Positions 1-12,154 are shown, counted from the first letter of the stretch. The stretch: DNA of 64,000 nt from Morella rubra (GCA_003952965.2 CM025851.1:1323501-1387500); one strand, 5' to 3'. The notes: generated from the letters alone by a model not told the origin. Numbers and translations: made by a program.

Positions 1-95
1 AAAATACCCAGAGAACTTTAGTAAGCACCCCTATTAGAGCCGTCGGATTGACTACGAATGTTGAATCTGAACCGTATATCCAGGTCTTCCGTGAA

Positions 96-200
96 AAACC
101 CTAATCCTTTTGTAACGCCGGTCGAGTATATAAAACTAACCCCCACAGACTTCTGTTTTTCTACGAGCGTCCTCCAACTTCGAGATCTCCCAAACCCTAG
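96..200 (+). promoter_or_regulatory. Core promoter and telo-boxes of the RPP0 gene
   Basis: A TATA box (TATATAAAA) lies at 127-135. Telo-box motifs AAACCCTA flank it, at 96-104 and 192-200. Telo-boxes are a known feature of promoters and leaders of plant ribosomal protein genes, so their presence fits the P0 gene that starts at 371. The transcription start is inferred to be near 160, giving a leader of about 200 nt. Confidence 0.6.
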
Positions 201-370
201 AGTTCGACTCCTAGTACAGGAGAGGTTAAAGAGACGGCGCCGGTTCGCTGTCCGCCTTGACTGAGCCTCTAGCTTCGTCTTGGCCCTCGATTTTGCTCGT
301 TTTTCTAAGCCCCTATAGCTCTGTACGTTTCATTTTCTAGGTTTTATCCTAAACCCATAACATCGTAGCA

Positions 371-1963
371 ATGGTGGGAAAGCCTTCGAAGTCCGACAAG
401 AAGATCGCGTACGACGCGAAGCTGTGCCAGCTGCTAGATGACTACACCCAGATACTGATTGTGGCGGCCGACAACGTCGGATCCAACCAGCTCCAGGGCA
501 TCCGGCAGGGTCTACGTGGCGACTCCGTGGTTCTCATGGGTAAGAACACCATGATGAAGCGGTCCATCAGGATTCATTCGGAGAAGACCGGCAACACGGC
601 CTTCCTCAACCTCATCCCCCTTCTTGTGGTACATACAAATATTAAGAAATTTCTTGTTAAAAAAATGACCTTTTACGTTTATTTACATGTGCTTTTGGTT
701 GGATTAGGGAAATGTTGGGCTGATTTTCACGAAGGGTGATTTGAAGGAGGTCAGCGAAGAGGTTGCCAAGTACAAGGTCCGGTGTCTACAATTCCTGACC
801 TTGCATTTCAGATTAATTTTCTAAGAGACTTATTTGTGTTCTTATATTCGTGAAGTATAATTATTTAATTGTTTTGTCCAGGTTTAATTGTGAATAGGAA
901 CAGAAGAAAGGGAACAAAATAGTAAATTATTATGTTTATTGCAAGATATCGCGTTGATAATCAATTGTTTGTCCTTGTTGGGATTTAGGGTTTCACATGG
1001 TCATGTAAAAAATGCAGATTTGTTTTTTCAGGATTCCTATTTTTATTCCTGTAGTCACTATGAAAGATTGAAATGTGGTGATGAATTTTGTTATGTTATG
1101 CCACTGGTGTTAATATAACTTTGGAAAACAGGTTGGAGCACCTGCTCGTGTTGGTTTAGTTGCTCCAATTGATGTTATTGTCCCGCCTGGCAACACCGGA
1201 CTCGACCCTTCGCAGACCTCTTTCTTCCAGGTTTGTGATCGTAATTAGAAGTCCTTCCACTTACGATTAAGTTGAAGCAACATATTCTTACACCATTTTC
1301 ATTCAGGTTCTCAACATCCCAACCAAGATTAACAAGGGTACTGTTGAAATTATAACTCCTGTGGAACTTATCAAGAAGGGTGACAAGGTTGGGTCCTCTG
1401 AGGCTGCCTTGCTTGCGAAGCTTGGCATTAGGCCCTTCTCGTACGGTCTTGTTGTCCTATCTGCTTATGACAATGGGTCAGTCTTCGCCCCTGAGGTGCT
1501 TGATATGACCGAGGATGACCTCCTGGAAAAGTTTGCCATGGGAGTATCCATGGTCACTTCATTGTCAATGGCTATCTCGTACCCTACCCTTGCAGCTGCA
1601 CCACATATGTTCATCAATGCCTACAAGAATGTTCTTGCTGTTGCTGTTGCCACTGATTATACCTTCCCCCAGGCAGAGAAAGTTAAGGAATATCTAGAGG
1701 TATTTTATTTCTAGGACATTGCTGATACCTGGTATCAAATTTTTCACTTCTCATGCCATTGTTTAATCATGCGTTGTCCTTTCCTTTAATCCTTGTGTGT
1801 GTAAATGTAGGATCCTAGCAAGTTTGCTGTTGCAGCAGCCCCTGTTGCGTCTGCTGATTCGGGTGCTGCCCCAGCTGCTGCTGCTGTTGCTAAGGAGGAA
1901 GAGAAGAAGGAAGAGCCAGCCGAAGAGTCCGATGATGACATGGGTTTTAGTCTGTTCGATTAA
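371..1963 (+). CDS. RPP0: 60S acidic ribosomal protein P0 (uL10), five exons
   Basis: P0 binds 28S rRNA at the base of the ribosomal stalk and anchors the P1/P2 dimers, which recruit elongation factors. The exons are 371-628, 708-776, 1132-1230, 1307-1699 and 1811-1963, all with GT-AG introns, and together they encode 323 residues, the usual plant length of about 320. The N-terminal L10 domain carries the rRNA-binding part (residues 1 to about 110), followed by the P0-specific insertion domain (about 110-180). The C-terminus has the alanine-rich hinge, an acidic Lys/Glu run and the [12 protein letters not shown] stalk tail shared by P0, P1 and P2. The start is the first ATG, in context AGCAATGG. 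TATA and telo-boxes upstream suggest growth-linked transcription. No disabling change is seen. Confidence 0.96.
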
Positions 1964-4238
1964 GTTCATGTTGATTTAATTGTATGACGTTGGTGTTTGC
2001 ATTTTCTTTTTGGATTTTATGATTTTTAAGTGCTGGAGTCTAGTTTTTCATGTTATATTTTCTTCAATTACGTTTGAGAATTCTTAAGTTTAATGGTTTC
2101 CATTACCTGCATTTTACTTGCATGCGAGTCTTTTCGAACATCTCGTTTCGAATTTGGATTGGGTTATTCTAGTTCTTGATTCAGGGGTGTTTCTATTATT
2201 ATCCTAGTCGTGACGCATCCGATCGTGGGATTGTATTGAAATTCGCGGAAAAAGTTTTTATTGTCTTGAATCCGTTTTGTTGGGGGTGTATATGACCACA
2301 TTGTTCCTGCGCTCGAGCAGTAACTTTTGGGACATGTTTTTTTTTGGGCGACGCCTGCATATAGAGCAGTCATACATATTACAAGTATGACGGAGCCCTT
2401 CCGGAAGTCGTCTGAGGCGTGACTCATTTGATGCCGTTGTTGGGCTTGAAGCCCAAGCTGCCTGATTTTTTTCTGGTGGAACTTAATGCGGGTGGTGTTC
2501 CCATGGCGGACGATACCAATTACCAGGTGCATCTGCCAGTACTTCGAGCAAAAGGCTTATGCGGAGCCCAATAAAAGCAGAAAGGAATTGTCCTTCGCGG
2601 ATTAGAATAAAGGAAGTGAAGTTTCTTAATTCGCGAACTTCGTTACAATCAAATTGGGCTCCATTAGTTACCAAAAAAGAAAAAAGCTGGGCTCCATCTC
2701 ATGGATTCATGACTATCTGAATTGAGGTTTGCTCGTAGCTTCCATTTTTTCCCGTTCTAAGATCCTAAAGATGCTCTAATAAGAGAGTCGAGGAACATAA
2801 CAAGCATAATAAAAGATATGGCTCTTGTCTCAAAAGCCGGCGAATCTACGATTGTGTTTTTTGTTTGTCATACAGATCTTATCATGGGCGTAGAATGTTT
2901 ATTCACGTGGACATTCGTGAACAATAACAATGTCTCTCCTTTACTAATCTGCGCAATCAAGGCTCTATAAGTGTAGTATCACGGATGAATAGCTAGCCTG
3001 TGACCTTTGACCTGATGGCGAGAGGGAAGATTTCAAGTGATCTTAAAAGAAGTTAACACTAATAATTAATAAATACTTATGTACTGTACAGTATACTATG
3101 GTACCTAAACGAGTTCGAGAAGATGCTTGAACTAATGGGATACAACTTTCAAGAGCGTCGGTGCCTAATCTTCGTTCTACTACGCTACGGAAAGGGAAAG
3201 ATTACGAATTGACTTGGGCTGATAACCCAATGCCGACAATACAAATTCCACTGAAACGAACGTTCGGAGTTGGTTAAACTTGTTTATTTATCAAACAATT
3301 AGTTGCGTTTTTTCCCCCTTTTTTGTTTTGTGCCCCTCGGAATAAGACAGTCAAAGAATCCAACACGATGAACTCAACTGGGACACGGTATCCAAATGAT
3401 TTGTTTTTAACTCACGTTCAGAATCTTCTGTATTGCCATCTCTACTTTTCGCTACACAACGAGAAATGCCCAATAGAAAAGGCGCATATAACTGTGCCGT
3501 CCTGGGGAAGATAAAGAGGAATTAGCCCAATCACGATCAATGATGCATTCCCATGCTATTAAAACGCCATTATTGGAACATGCAAACAAATTTTACGTAG
3601 GAAGGAAATACGTTAAGTGGAGAGTTGCCGTAACGAGTTCTTTTAATGGGTCGATTGGAAAAGGGTAGAAGGGTGTTGGAAGTGTACAAGAAAAAGAAAG
3701 GCAAAAAGTGCTGAATATGAGTGGTTTGTCATATTCTGTCTGATTGAAGGTGTGTTGGCTTCTTATTTATTGACAAGACGCAAATAAATTAATATTGAGG
3801 GGAATATTTTTGGTCCTCCGGTAACAGTTTTAACTAATGTTTCTGTCTGGATTCCGTGTGCCCAATTGTTCCGTATTACGCTTCGATTTCAGAAAAGTGA
3901 ACCAATTTTTATCCTTAAAGGATTGTCCTCCCCCAATATCTTGGATGGAAGCATAATTTAATGACAAATTACTACCCAAAAAAAATGAGATAACCAAACC
4001 AGCTGATGATGTAACAATACCACGCCAAGCATCACTGTCTCAGTGAATTCTATTAAAGTTTTTTTTTTAAAAAAAAAATCATATTATCTATAGCTAGCAT
4101 TTTGAGAATGAGAAATTTTATGGGAAATCTTTAAAACGAAAGTTACACGTAAGAAATCTAAAAAAGTGGAAAGACAATTTTTAGTGGAAAATTTTCAAAA
4201 GCAATTGCTTTAGTATAAAAAGGTGGTGACTATGGGGC
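1964..4238. other. Intergenic stretch downstream of RPP0
   Basis: The first few hundred bases are probably the RPP0 3' UTR. The rest is AT-rich with scattered homopolymers. Short open frames on both strands have no recognisable domain and often lack an ATG. No RNA gene is seen. Confidence 0.5.
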
Positions 4239-4436
4239 GGTTTGATTGTCTGTAACCCAAAACTTCAAGACTAATTAAAAAAATTATAAAATAATCTCCT
4301 TACTCTCATCAAATAATTCTTTTTATTATAATATTTATTTAAATTTTTTATTTATTCAATTTTTTATCAATTTCTATAAATTATCTTCATCTTTTCTCCA
4401 ATCTCATACTCTAAAATTTTTACAATCAAATACAAC
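4239..4436 (-). repeat. AT-rich MITE-like copy, family A, reverse orientation
   Basis: The right part reads like the reverse complement of the element at 4522-4721, with TCTAAAATTTTTACAATCAAA near the end and the same AAAATTTTA-type blocks. The ends are degenerate and no target duplication was found. Confidence 0.4.
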
Positions 4437-4438
4437 AT

Positions 4439-4515
4439 ATAGGACACATATGAGGAGGCATCACGTATGCGCGCCTCACACATGGCATGGGCTATAGGGC
4501 ACATATGAGGAGGCA
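4439..4515. repeat. Pair of 22-bp direct repeats
   Basis: A 22-bp motif containing CACATATGAGGAGGCA occurs at 4439-4460 and 4494-4515 with one mismatch. The pair sits between two MITE-like copies. The function is unknown; a small local duplication is likely. Confidence 0.6.
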
Positions 4516-4521
4516 CACTTG

Positions 4522-4721
4522 GGGTGTGTTTGAGTGTTAAAATTTTGAGGATGTTAAAATTTTAAGATATTGAGTTTAGTAAAAAAGTAAAGAGATATGT
4601 AATTTTTTATATTTTTTGTAGTGAAAAGTAATGATGTGATGGGGAGAGAGAGATTATATGGGTAATTTTTTATTGTGTTAAAATTTTAGGATGGGTAAAA
4701 TTATGGGTATCAAACACACCC
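4522..4721 (+). mobile_element. Tourist-like MITE, family A, complete copy
   Basis: A 200-bp AT-rich element with perfect 12-bp terminal inverted repeats, GGGTGTGTTTGA on the left and TCAAACACACCC on the right. The flanks read TTG on both sides, or CTTGG if the repeat is taken one base shorter, as expected of a short target duplication. GGGTGTGTTTGA resembles the GGG(C/T)(C/T)TGTTTG ends of Tourist elements of the PIF/Harbinger group. It has no coding capacity. At least two related copies lie in the window (8102-8296 and 52097-52275). Confidence 0.7.
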
Positions 4722-6630
4722 TTGGTACTTACATTTTTGATATTTTGATTGGACAGTTAGATCTTGTTATTTTCAATTTTCAGTTTAGTGACAACATAAC
4801 GGTTGGATTGATTGATAATTTAGATCGGTATGTTTAGTTGACCAAATCGTTGTTAATTAACGTGAATGTAAGTGGTTAATAGTAATTACTTTGTTTGTGT
4901 TTCAAAGTTCTTCTCAGCAGAGTTTTAGTTTTTGATCCAGAATTCAAAAGCATTAAGAAATTATTATGGTTCTTCTTTGTTGATTTTACAACGCAGTTTA
5001 ACAATCAGATCAATAAATCCGGATTCTATTGTATATGTCTTGGATGAAGTTGTATAAACTTTGAGCACAAATTGATCGTGACAAATATTATTTAAGGAAA
5101 GCACCAATATTAACATTTTCTATGTCGACAATAACTGCCACGATTTCTTACACTTTGTCAAAGCAAAAACTAAGGTGCTACAGTATGAAGGACGCATACA
5201 AAATATCCAAGACTGGAAAATGATTGATTTGTCAATATCTCGTAGATGAAATTTGAATCGGTATTCCTTGACGACAGGCCGTCTAAATTTGCCAAGTACG
5301 TTTCTAGTCCTCCCATTTTTACCTAATGGCGTGTCAGTCTTCAACTTTCCAAATTTGTCAAATTTGTCAACAGAGAAAAGTTATTCCTTAATTCAAAGGG
5401 TAGATGAAAAAGAATCAGTAATTAGCAATAATAGGTCAAAGATACAGATTAGGACAACGAATAGGCCGGTAAACTAGCTGGTAGGATCATGGAAAGTGGA
5501 AACATATTCTACAGGTCAAAATTCTTAATTTTTCTAGAAATTAAATCTTCTTCAGAGAGAACTTTAAATATTTTCACACATTAGCAGTAACACGTATAAT
5601 ATATATATATTATTTAAGACAAACGAAAACAGAAAACACGTAGATTATAAGAATTGAAGGCCCGCAAAGGAAGAACAACTAGTACCTTCTAAAAGAAAAT
5701 CTTTTTCATTTGTCGACGTTAGGGCGTATTTGTAAACTCAAAATATTAGAAAGGCAAAAATGGTTATATGAGTGTCATGTTTGCAAATTATAAAAGAGCT
5801 CTAAAAAAGAGGGGGCATATTTTCAAAATCATAGCAAAAAGCAGTCATCGTTGTTTCAGCTACCTGCCTTTGAAGAATTCCAGTCAAACCGCTTTAGAAA
5901 AATCACTGTATGTATTTGGATATATGACGCGTTCGAGAGGATAGAAAATTCCGTTAGCCTAACACGACGTTATGTCTAATCAAGTGGCACTTTCGGCAAC
6001 GGCCCGCTTGTTGCGTTTTTCTATCTCTTACCCTGTACATTCATTATTTGACTAATAGATAATCGCAACTGAAATAGTAGGTACTATATTATAAAAATTA
6101 AAAAAATATAAAATAATAAATTTCAAGCTCTACCATTTAATTCCCTATAAAAGTCGTGGCACATTTGATCTTAGAGTTAATCCCAAAAATGGTTTTTGGT
6201 TTACTTTTTAAGTCTTTTCTCTAATGTTCAATTAATTTATTAAAATTAATAACTTCAAAAGAGTTTTTATAAACCTATATATATCTGATATACAAAATCT
6301 AAGGTCCGAAAAAATTAGTTGTCTAATCGCAGTAACAAAGGCAAACACGGTCTCGAGCATCTCCCAGAAATTCCGATTCGTCTCTATCCCCTAGACGACC
6401 ATTGTAATGGGATAAATATCAGGAAAACGACGTGCGAATGGGCCAATTCCTCATTTTTGGTGCATGTAGTTAATGCCCCATTATCGGCCCCAAAACATGC
6501 TTCCTTGCCAGGAAAACCTCGTTGCAAACGTCGCCATTGACTCCCTTCAAAGTCAAAAAAAGACACAGAACCAATTCCATTTAAATAATTTTGCCTTCCT
6601 AAGTAGGAAAATAAAATAAATGTTTATCCA
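4722..6630. other. AT-rich intergenic stretch
   Basis: No gene is recognised. There are simple AT tracts, for example near 5599-5610, and no open frame with a known domain on either strand. Confidence 0.5.
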
Positions 6631-6639
6631 AAAAGTTTG

Positions 6640-7235
6640 GCTGCCCATACCCAGCCCGGGCCCTGAGGATCGACGGCAATTCTCTAGTTTCTTCAATGAC
6701 GCATGTACCCTCGCTGGACGTGCAAGCCAACCAACCGTTAAATCTCCCACCTACGTTTTCAGGTGGCATGATCTGGAGGGCTAGCATGGCACCGCCAATG
6801 GAACTCGATCTGGCCACCAATGTCGGACAGGTAAAGAGTGGATAACAGTGGATGGCGCACGTGCTCGGCACGACACGTGTCGGGAAGAAGGGGCATCTCA
6901 CATGGTATCCCGCGTGATTAGTTGGCGAAAAGGTTTGGCCGAGTTGGAGGCCACTACGTAGGTAGGGGCAAGTGCTTTAGAGGAGCCAATTTATCGATGA
7001 CACGTGTTCCAATCGAAGGCGGTGGGATTGGGAAATTTGAAGCGCTAAACGCGGGGATCGAGTCCAACCCGAACCTTCCTTCTTGCGGCAGCCCACCTTT
7101 GAACCGAGAGGTCAGCGTGGGAACGAGACAAAAAAAAAAGGAAAGGAGGCTTATCCAAATCCATCTGGCATCTGGTACCAGTTCCAACAAATCCGAAACG
7201 AAACATGCTTCCTTTGGATTGACTCCGAATACTGC
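6640..7235. promoter_or_regulatory. GC-richer island with three G-boxes, far from any gene
   Basis: CACGTG occurs at 6858-6863, 6874-6879 and 7001-7006; the second lies in the palindromic context GACACGTGTC, an ABRE/G-box core bound by bZIP and bHLH factors. The island is clearly richer in GC than its flanks. The nearest downstream gene on the + strand, HSPRO, starts about 2.4 kb away. Long open frames here begin with TTG rather than ATG and show no domain, so I do not call a gene. It could be a distal enhancer, the promoter of an unseen non-coding transcript, or decayed gene sequence. Confidence 0.35.
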
Positions 7236-8101
7236 AATGGATGAAGGGGTGGCTTCTGGTCTTCCATTAGGCTTTTTATCGGGTCCATTTTTTAAGACGA
7301 AAATTCAAATAATTTTTTGGGTTCGAAGACTGTATTTAAAAGAGTTAAATGTGGTACTATCTGATGTGGAATAACGTTTCCTTATAATACATATAGTATT
7401 TAAATTAATGAGTCTTCAACTCCAATTATCTTAGCATAACTGCTCTTTATGATAATATTCCCACGCCCCTATATATTGTAGAATTATTTTGTTTTTATTA
7501 AATTGATTATTACGGTCAGCTCCTAATTCATACCTAATCCTTCTAATATTCATAAATGCCGTTATCATTGGAAGTTAATCTATAGGTCTCTATTACATTA
7601 ACTTAGATCAATATTGGGACCAACCACTACGTACCCATTCTCTATTGTCGCTGGGCATTGTGGTTGGCATAGGGCTGGCTGTCGAACTTGGTAACATCCT
7701 AGGGGATTTCCACTATTGGATCCATTTGTTCAGTACAATTAACTCGTCATTGTTGGGCGAAGCTGCACTTCTGATGTGGATGGACACTACGGAATCGGAA
7801 AAGTATAGAAGGAATGGTGATAGTCGCAAGAGCAACAACTTGAATGGAACCGTGTACTGATAGGTCAGAGGGGAAAAGAACGAAGGTTCATAGTTTGTGA
7901 TTAATTTGTCTTGAGATGGTGGAATATGGTCGGAAGGATATATGTGGTGCGAATTGACCTTTTTCACGACTCGGGCACATTTAAAGGTGGGTCTTTATCG
8001 AAATGGGCAAATGGCTTAAAACCTCACAATTAATGGAACGATACTGTTTCGCCTTGAAGGGGTCGAGCAACGTAGCTTATGTTCACGACATTTGGGATTC
8101 C
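7236..8101. other. Intergenic stretch, no gene seen
   Basis: AT-rich sequence with short open frames only. I see nothing that supports a gene, an RNA or a bounded repeat. Confidence 0.4.
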
Positions 8102-8296
8102 TTTTTAAGTATAAAATTTTACGCTTTTTAAAATTTTAACATAATAAAAAAATTATAATATAATTTTTTTTTCTTCGTCACATTATTACTTTGTATTATA
8201 ATAAATATTAAAAATTATCTCTTTTTTTACTTTTTCACCCAAATTTAATATTCTAAAATTTTAAATTTATTAAAATTTTAACAATCAAACACACCC
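8102..8296 (+). mobile_element. AT-rich MITE, family A, left end decayed
   Basis: The right end, TCAAACACACCC at 8285-8296, is identical to the right terminal repeat of the element at 4522-4721, and the interior has the same alternating AAAATTTTA blocks. The left terminal repeat is not recognisable. The 3 bp after the right end are TTA, the usual PIF/Harbinger target. Confidence 0.55.
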
Positions 8297-9284
8297 TTAA
8301 TTGTCTGATCAAGAAAATATAACCTGATCTGGTCTCTTTTTTTTTTCCTATTCAAGAAGGTAATACGTAATCGGGCCTCTTTCAAACTCTATCTTATCCT
8401 AAACATAATATAGTTGTTCTATTCAAACAGCCGTGTTGGCTTCTATCCAATCTCAAAAGGTAAAATCAAATTCAAATTGCTCTAATTTTATGTCGGTACT
8501 TGTCATTTATTCTAATCTGCCAAAAGTCGAATTATTTTGGATTTTCTCTCTCACTTTGTGGGCGCATGAAATCTTGGAAAAAATCTGTGGACCTTCTAAT
8601 TAAAGCGGGGCCGGCCAATGGCCGAAATCTTCATCAGCGCGTAGGCTGCTGTGCTTTTTTTTCCCCTAAAACAGGGACAAAATCCTGAGTCCTCTATACA
8701 TGGTAAACAGACAATTTACAGCTTGTAGCCTTGTACACAAAAGTCTGTGACAGGTTGTATGACATTATCATATCTCTCCAGAGCATTCGACTCGGTAAAG
8801 AACGCTTGGGGGGAAGCATCCAAAAGGAAAAGGGCAGGATAATGTTCTTTTGTAGCGCCGCTAATTAAGCAAATCACACGGTTTAGAAAACCCAACCCGT
8901 GGCTAAATATATGATTGATTTTAAAACTAAGCGAAAGAGGAAGGTTGTCCAGGAGATCAGGATCGTACGCGGACTTAATTAAACGACAGCGTATAACGAC
9001 CCGTGACAACTTCATACATACCATTCGCATATTCCAACAACGGGCAGCTTCCTCCTCTAAACGTACGAAGACTCTTCAGCACGTTCTACGTTAGGTGAAT
9101 AGATAAGGTTCATGTGCCGGTTTTAAAGTTTTTTTTTTTCCCAGTATTTTTATACCAAAACGATAAACCAATTAATAATATTATTTTAATTCTGCAGACC
9201 ACCGGCGACTTTCAAATTCCTCGTTCTTCGTAGTGATATCCTCATTCCACACGCCTTCTAGCTGTTCAAATTTCCTTTATCCAC

Positions 9285-9292
9285 TATAAATA
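9285..9292 (+). promoter_or_regulatory. TATA box of the HSPRO gene
   Basis: TATAAATA lies 107 nt before the HSPRO start codon, followed by a CT-rich stretch typical of plant leaders. The predicted 5' UTR is about 80 nt. Confidence 0.7.
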
Positions 9293-9398
9293 CTCCTCTC
9301 TGTCTCTGACTCCCTCAAATTCAAAAAGACCCAGACTTAGAAATTACCAATTATACTATTATCTTCTCTCGCTTTGATTCCAATTTCTCAGTTCAAAA

Positions 9399-10826
9399 AT
9401 GGTGGATTTAGACTGGAAAGCCAACGGCTCACCGGACATGCCGAACAAATCCCCCAAACTTTCTAAGAAACTCCATGTATCGATTCCGTTACAAGTTTCG
9501 ATTCCGCTATTCTTTCGCCCTGCCGAAATATGCGCGGCTTCGGCCACGGCTTGCTCTGCTTTTGAGGACTATCTTCGCTTGCCGGAGCTTCGGAAGTTTT
9601 GGACCTCCGAAGAGTTCCCAACTTGGAAAAACGAGTCTGTTTTAAAACCGGCCTTACAAGCTCTGGAGATCACGTTCCGGTTCATTTCGACGGTGTTGTC
9701 GGACCCGAGGCCGTACGCTAACCGGCGCGAGTGGAATCGGAGACTCGAGTCACTGACGACGAGTCAGATACAGATCATTGCTAATCTCTGCGAGGACGAA
9801 CAAGAAGACGGCGCAACTCGTGGAACGGCTCCCATAGTTGATCTCAAGTCCTCGAACGGCGTCCTGGCCCGCGATGGTAGCTACGCAGAGGTGTGGAAGA
9901 TTCCAGGCGACGCCACCGTGGTCAGCCGCACCAGCGAGGCGAGCTTGCTCCCTCGGCTTGCCACGTGGCAAAAGTCAGAGGACATCGCGCAGAAGATCCT
10001 CTACTCCATCGAGTGCGAGATGCGGAGGTGTCCGTACACCCTAGGATTGGGGGAGCCTAACCTCGCTGGTAAGCCTAACCTCGAGTACGACCTGGTGTGC
10101 AAGCCCATCGAACTCCACTCCCTGAAGAAGAGTCCGTACGATCACATCAACAACTACGAGAATCAGACGCTGTACACCACGCACCAAATCCTCGAGTCGT
10201 GGATCTACGTGTCGCAACAGATCTTGAAGCGAGTGGCGGAGCGAATCGAAAACAACGATTTCGAAAGAGCCGCGAGCGATTGCTATTTGATCGAACGGAT
10301 CTGGAAGCTGCTAGTGGAGATCGACGATCTCCACCTTTTGATGGACCCGGACGATTTTCTCAGGCTGAAGACCCAACTCTGCATCAAGGCATCGGACGAC
10401 ACCAAACCGTTTTGCTTCCGGTCGAAGGGACTCGTGGAGATCACGAGGCAGTGCAAAGAACTGAAGCACAAGGTGCCACACATACTTGGCGTCGAGGTGG
10501 ACCCCATGGGTGGGCCCAGGGTCCAGGAGGCGGCGATGAAGCTCTACGGCGAGAAGAAGGAAGCGGAGAAGATTCATCTGCTTCAGGCTCTTCAGGCAAT
10601 CGAATCGGCAGTAAAGAGGTTCTTTTACGCGTATAAGCAATTGCTCGTGGCTGTGATGGGGAGCTTGGAGGCGAATGCCAACCGAGTCGTCTTGAGTTCC
10701 GAATCGTGCGACTCATTAAGCCAGATCTTCCTCGAGCCCACGTATTTTCCAAGTTTGGACGCGGCAAAGACATTTTTGGGGGATATTTGGAATCATGAAC
10801 AAGGTGGGGTGGTGCGTCTTCGATAG
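9399..10826 (+). CDS. HSPRO: HSPRO (Hs1pro-1-like) protein, single exon
   Basis: An intronless 475-residue protein of the plant-specific family named after sugar beet Hs1pro-1, first reported in connection with nematode resistance. In Arabidopsis, HSPRO1 and HSPRO2 are stress- and pathogen-responsive and have been reported to bind the SnRK1 kinase complex. The whole length matches the family: the N-terminal Hs1pro-1 domain (about residues 30-200, with the motif RRLESLTTSQIQIIANLCED) and the C-terminal domain (about 210-470, with NQTLYTTHQILESWI). The start is the first ATG, in context AAAATGG, 107 nt after a TATA box. Third positions are GC-rich compared with the flanks, which creates long false frames on both strands. 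The biochemical function is not known. Confidence 0.93.
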   Translation: MVDLDWKANGSPDMPNKSPKLSKKLHVSIPLQVSIPLFFRPAEICAASATACSAFEDYLRLPELRKFWTSEEFPTWKNESVLKPALQALEITFRFISTVLSDPRPYANRREWNRRLESLTTSQIQIIANLCEDEQEDGATRGTAPIVDLKSSNGVLARDGSYAEVWKIPGDATVVSRTSEASLLPRLATWQKSEDIAQKILYSIECEMRRCPYTLGLGEPNLAGKPNLEYDLVCKPIELHSLKKSPYDHINNYENQTLYTTHQILESWIYVSQQILKRVAERIENNDFERAASDCYLIERIWKLLVEIDDLHLLMDPDDFLRLKTQLCIKASDDTKPFCFRSKGLVEITRQCKELKHKVPHILGVEVDPMGGPRVQEAAMKLYGEKKEAEKIHLLQALQAIESAVKRFFYAYKQLLVAVMGSLEANANRVVLSSESCDSLSQIFLEPTYFPSLDAAKTFLGDIWNHEQGGVVRLR

Positions 10827-12154
10827 ACGCTGACGGACTCGGGAATTCTTAACGGGTTGGACTCGGGGTTGACTGGTGCAACTCGGCCAAAATTTAGGAA
10901 ATCAACCCAGTAATATTAGGTTTACACACTTGGAAATTGAAAGATTAAATCTATTCTTTGTTTTACCATACTTTTTGGCTTTTGCTGAATTTCTATTATT
11001 TGTACAACGATGAGTTTATGAATTAGATTCTTCGTGTAAAATTTTGTTGTATAAACTTGTAATTTAAATGCACTGTTCTATAGAGTCTGCAGAAGGCGCC
11101 TTTGGTAATTCGGTTTGTAAATTTTTGGGAAAAGATGAATTTAGTTCAGCATGCTAAAAATTAATATCAGAATTTGTTAGGTACTTAGATCTTGTTCGGT
11201 TTTTTAATATTTTAAGAATTTTTTGAATCTTGAGAGTATACAAACTGAATATAATTTTTAACATCATCTAAAAATAATTACAGTACGCATACTAATAAAG
11301 TTAACATCATCTAAAAATTTTCAAAACATAAAAAATTCTTACAAAATACACCAACAGAATATCTTCTTAGTAGGTATTAGTAGAAAGGAAATTATAGTTC
11401 AATCCCTCCTTTGAACTGGTCTTCTTACCTCTGAGGACTTGCATTGTCTCCTAATTTAGAATCTAATAACACAAAACTTCAAACAAAACTTTCCAAGTTT
11501 TCTACATATGTATGTTTTGGCCAAAATCTGCATTCAACCTGAGACCTCTTTTTTTTGTTTTTCTTTTTTCTAGACAAGTAAAAAAAGAGAGAAAACTAGA
11601 GAACAAAAAGGGCAAAAAATAAGTAAGCTTATAGAAACTCACATTTTAACCGTGGAAAGGTTCTATCTTTTGACGGAAAAGACAAGCTGCAAGTCGCTCG
11701 ATTTCTTAACAGGTGTGAGAAGAACACTTGGACTACTTTTTTTTTCTTCTTCTAAACAAGTAGGGAATGGAGAAATAACATTAAATATGGGACTTAATTC
11801 ATCACCTTACGGTAAGAATGTTTGGATAGCCAAGAACTCTTTGCTCTCTCTCTTAGGCGCTTCACATGGGCCACGAGATTATACAAAGACTTAATTGCAC
11901 AGTCTTGTCACTGGCCCATGGTGATAAGTTTGCCATTGCTCACTCGTGGATCGGACACCTGGAATCTCGAAGCTTTGGGCTCTCCTAAGACCATAGCCTC
12001 TTGGTCCAACCTTAGTTAGAAATTGGGCCTTTGAAGATATATTAGTTTAATCCTAACCCAGCCTGTTATGGAAGATTTTTTTGGTAAGTTAAAAAAAAAA
12101 AGAAAAGAAGATTGACTAAAGAGAAGCGTCCTTTTGAAAAAGAGAGGAGAAAAA
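10827..12154. other. HSPRO 3' flank and intergenic stretch
   Basis: This holds the probable 3' UTR of HSPRO and then AT-rich sequence up to the left end of the hAT element. A segment near 11190-11360 has AAAATTTT-type blocks like the MITEs elsewhere, but its ends could not be defined. Confidence 0.4.

Noticed and set aside
777..1131. GTGATGAA in RPP0 intron 2 as a possible C box of an intronic snoRNA
   Set aside because: No D box or terminal stem at a suitable distance.
6922..7374. 150-codon open frame in the G-box island
   Set aside because: It begins with TTG, has no recognised domain, and an open frame also runs on the opposite strand, as happens by chance in GC-richer DNA.
10097..10636. 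Long second-frame and antisense open frames within HSPRO
   Set aside because: These are shadows of the GC-rich third positions of the HSPRO coding sequence.
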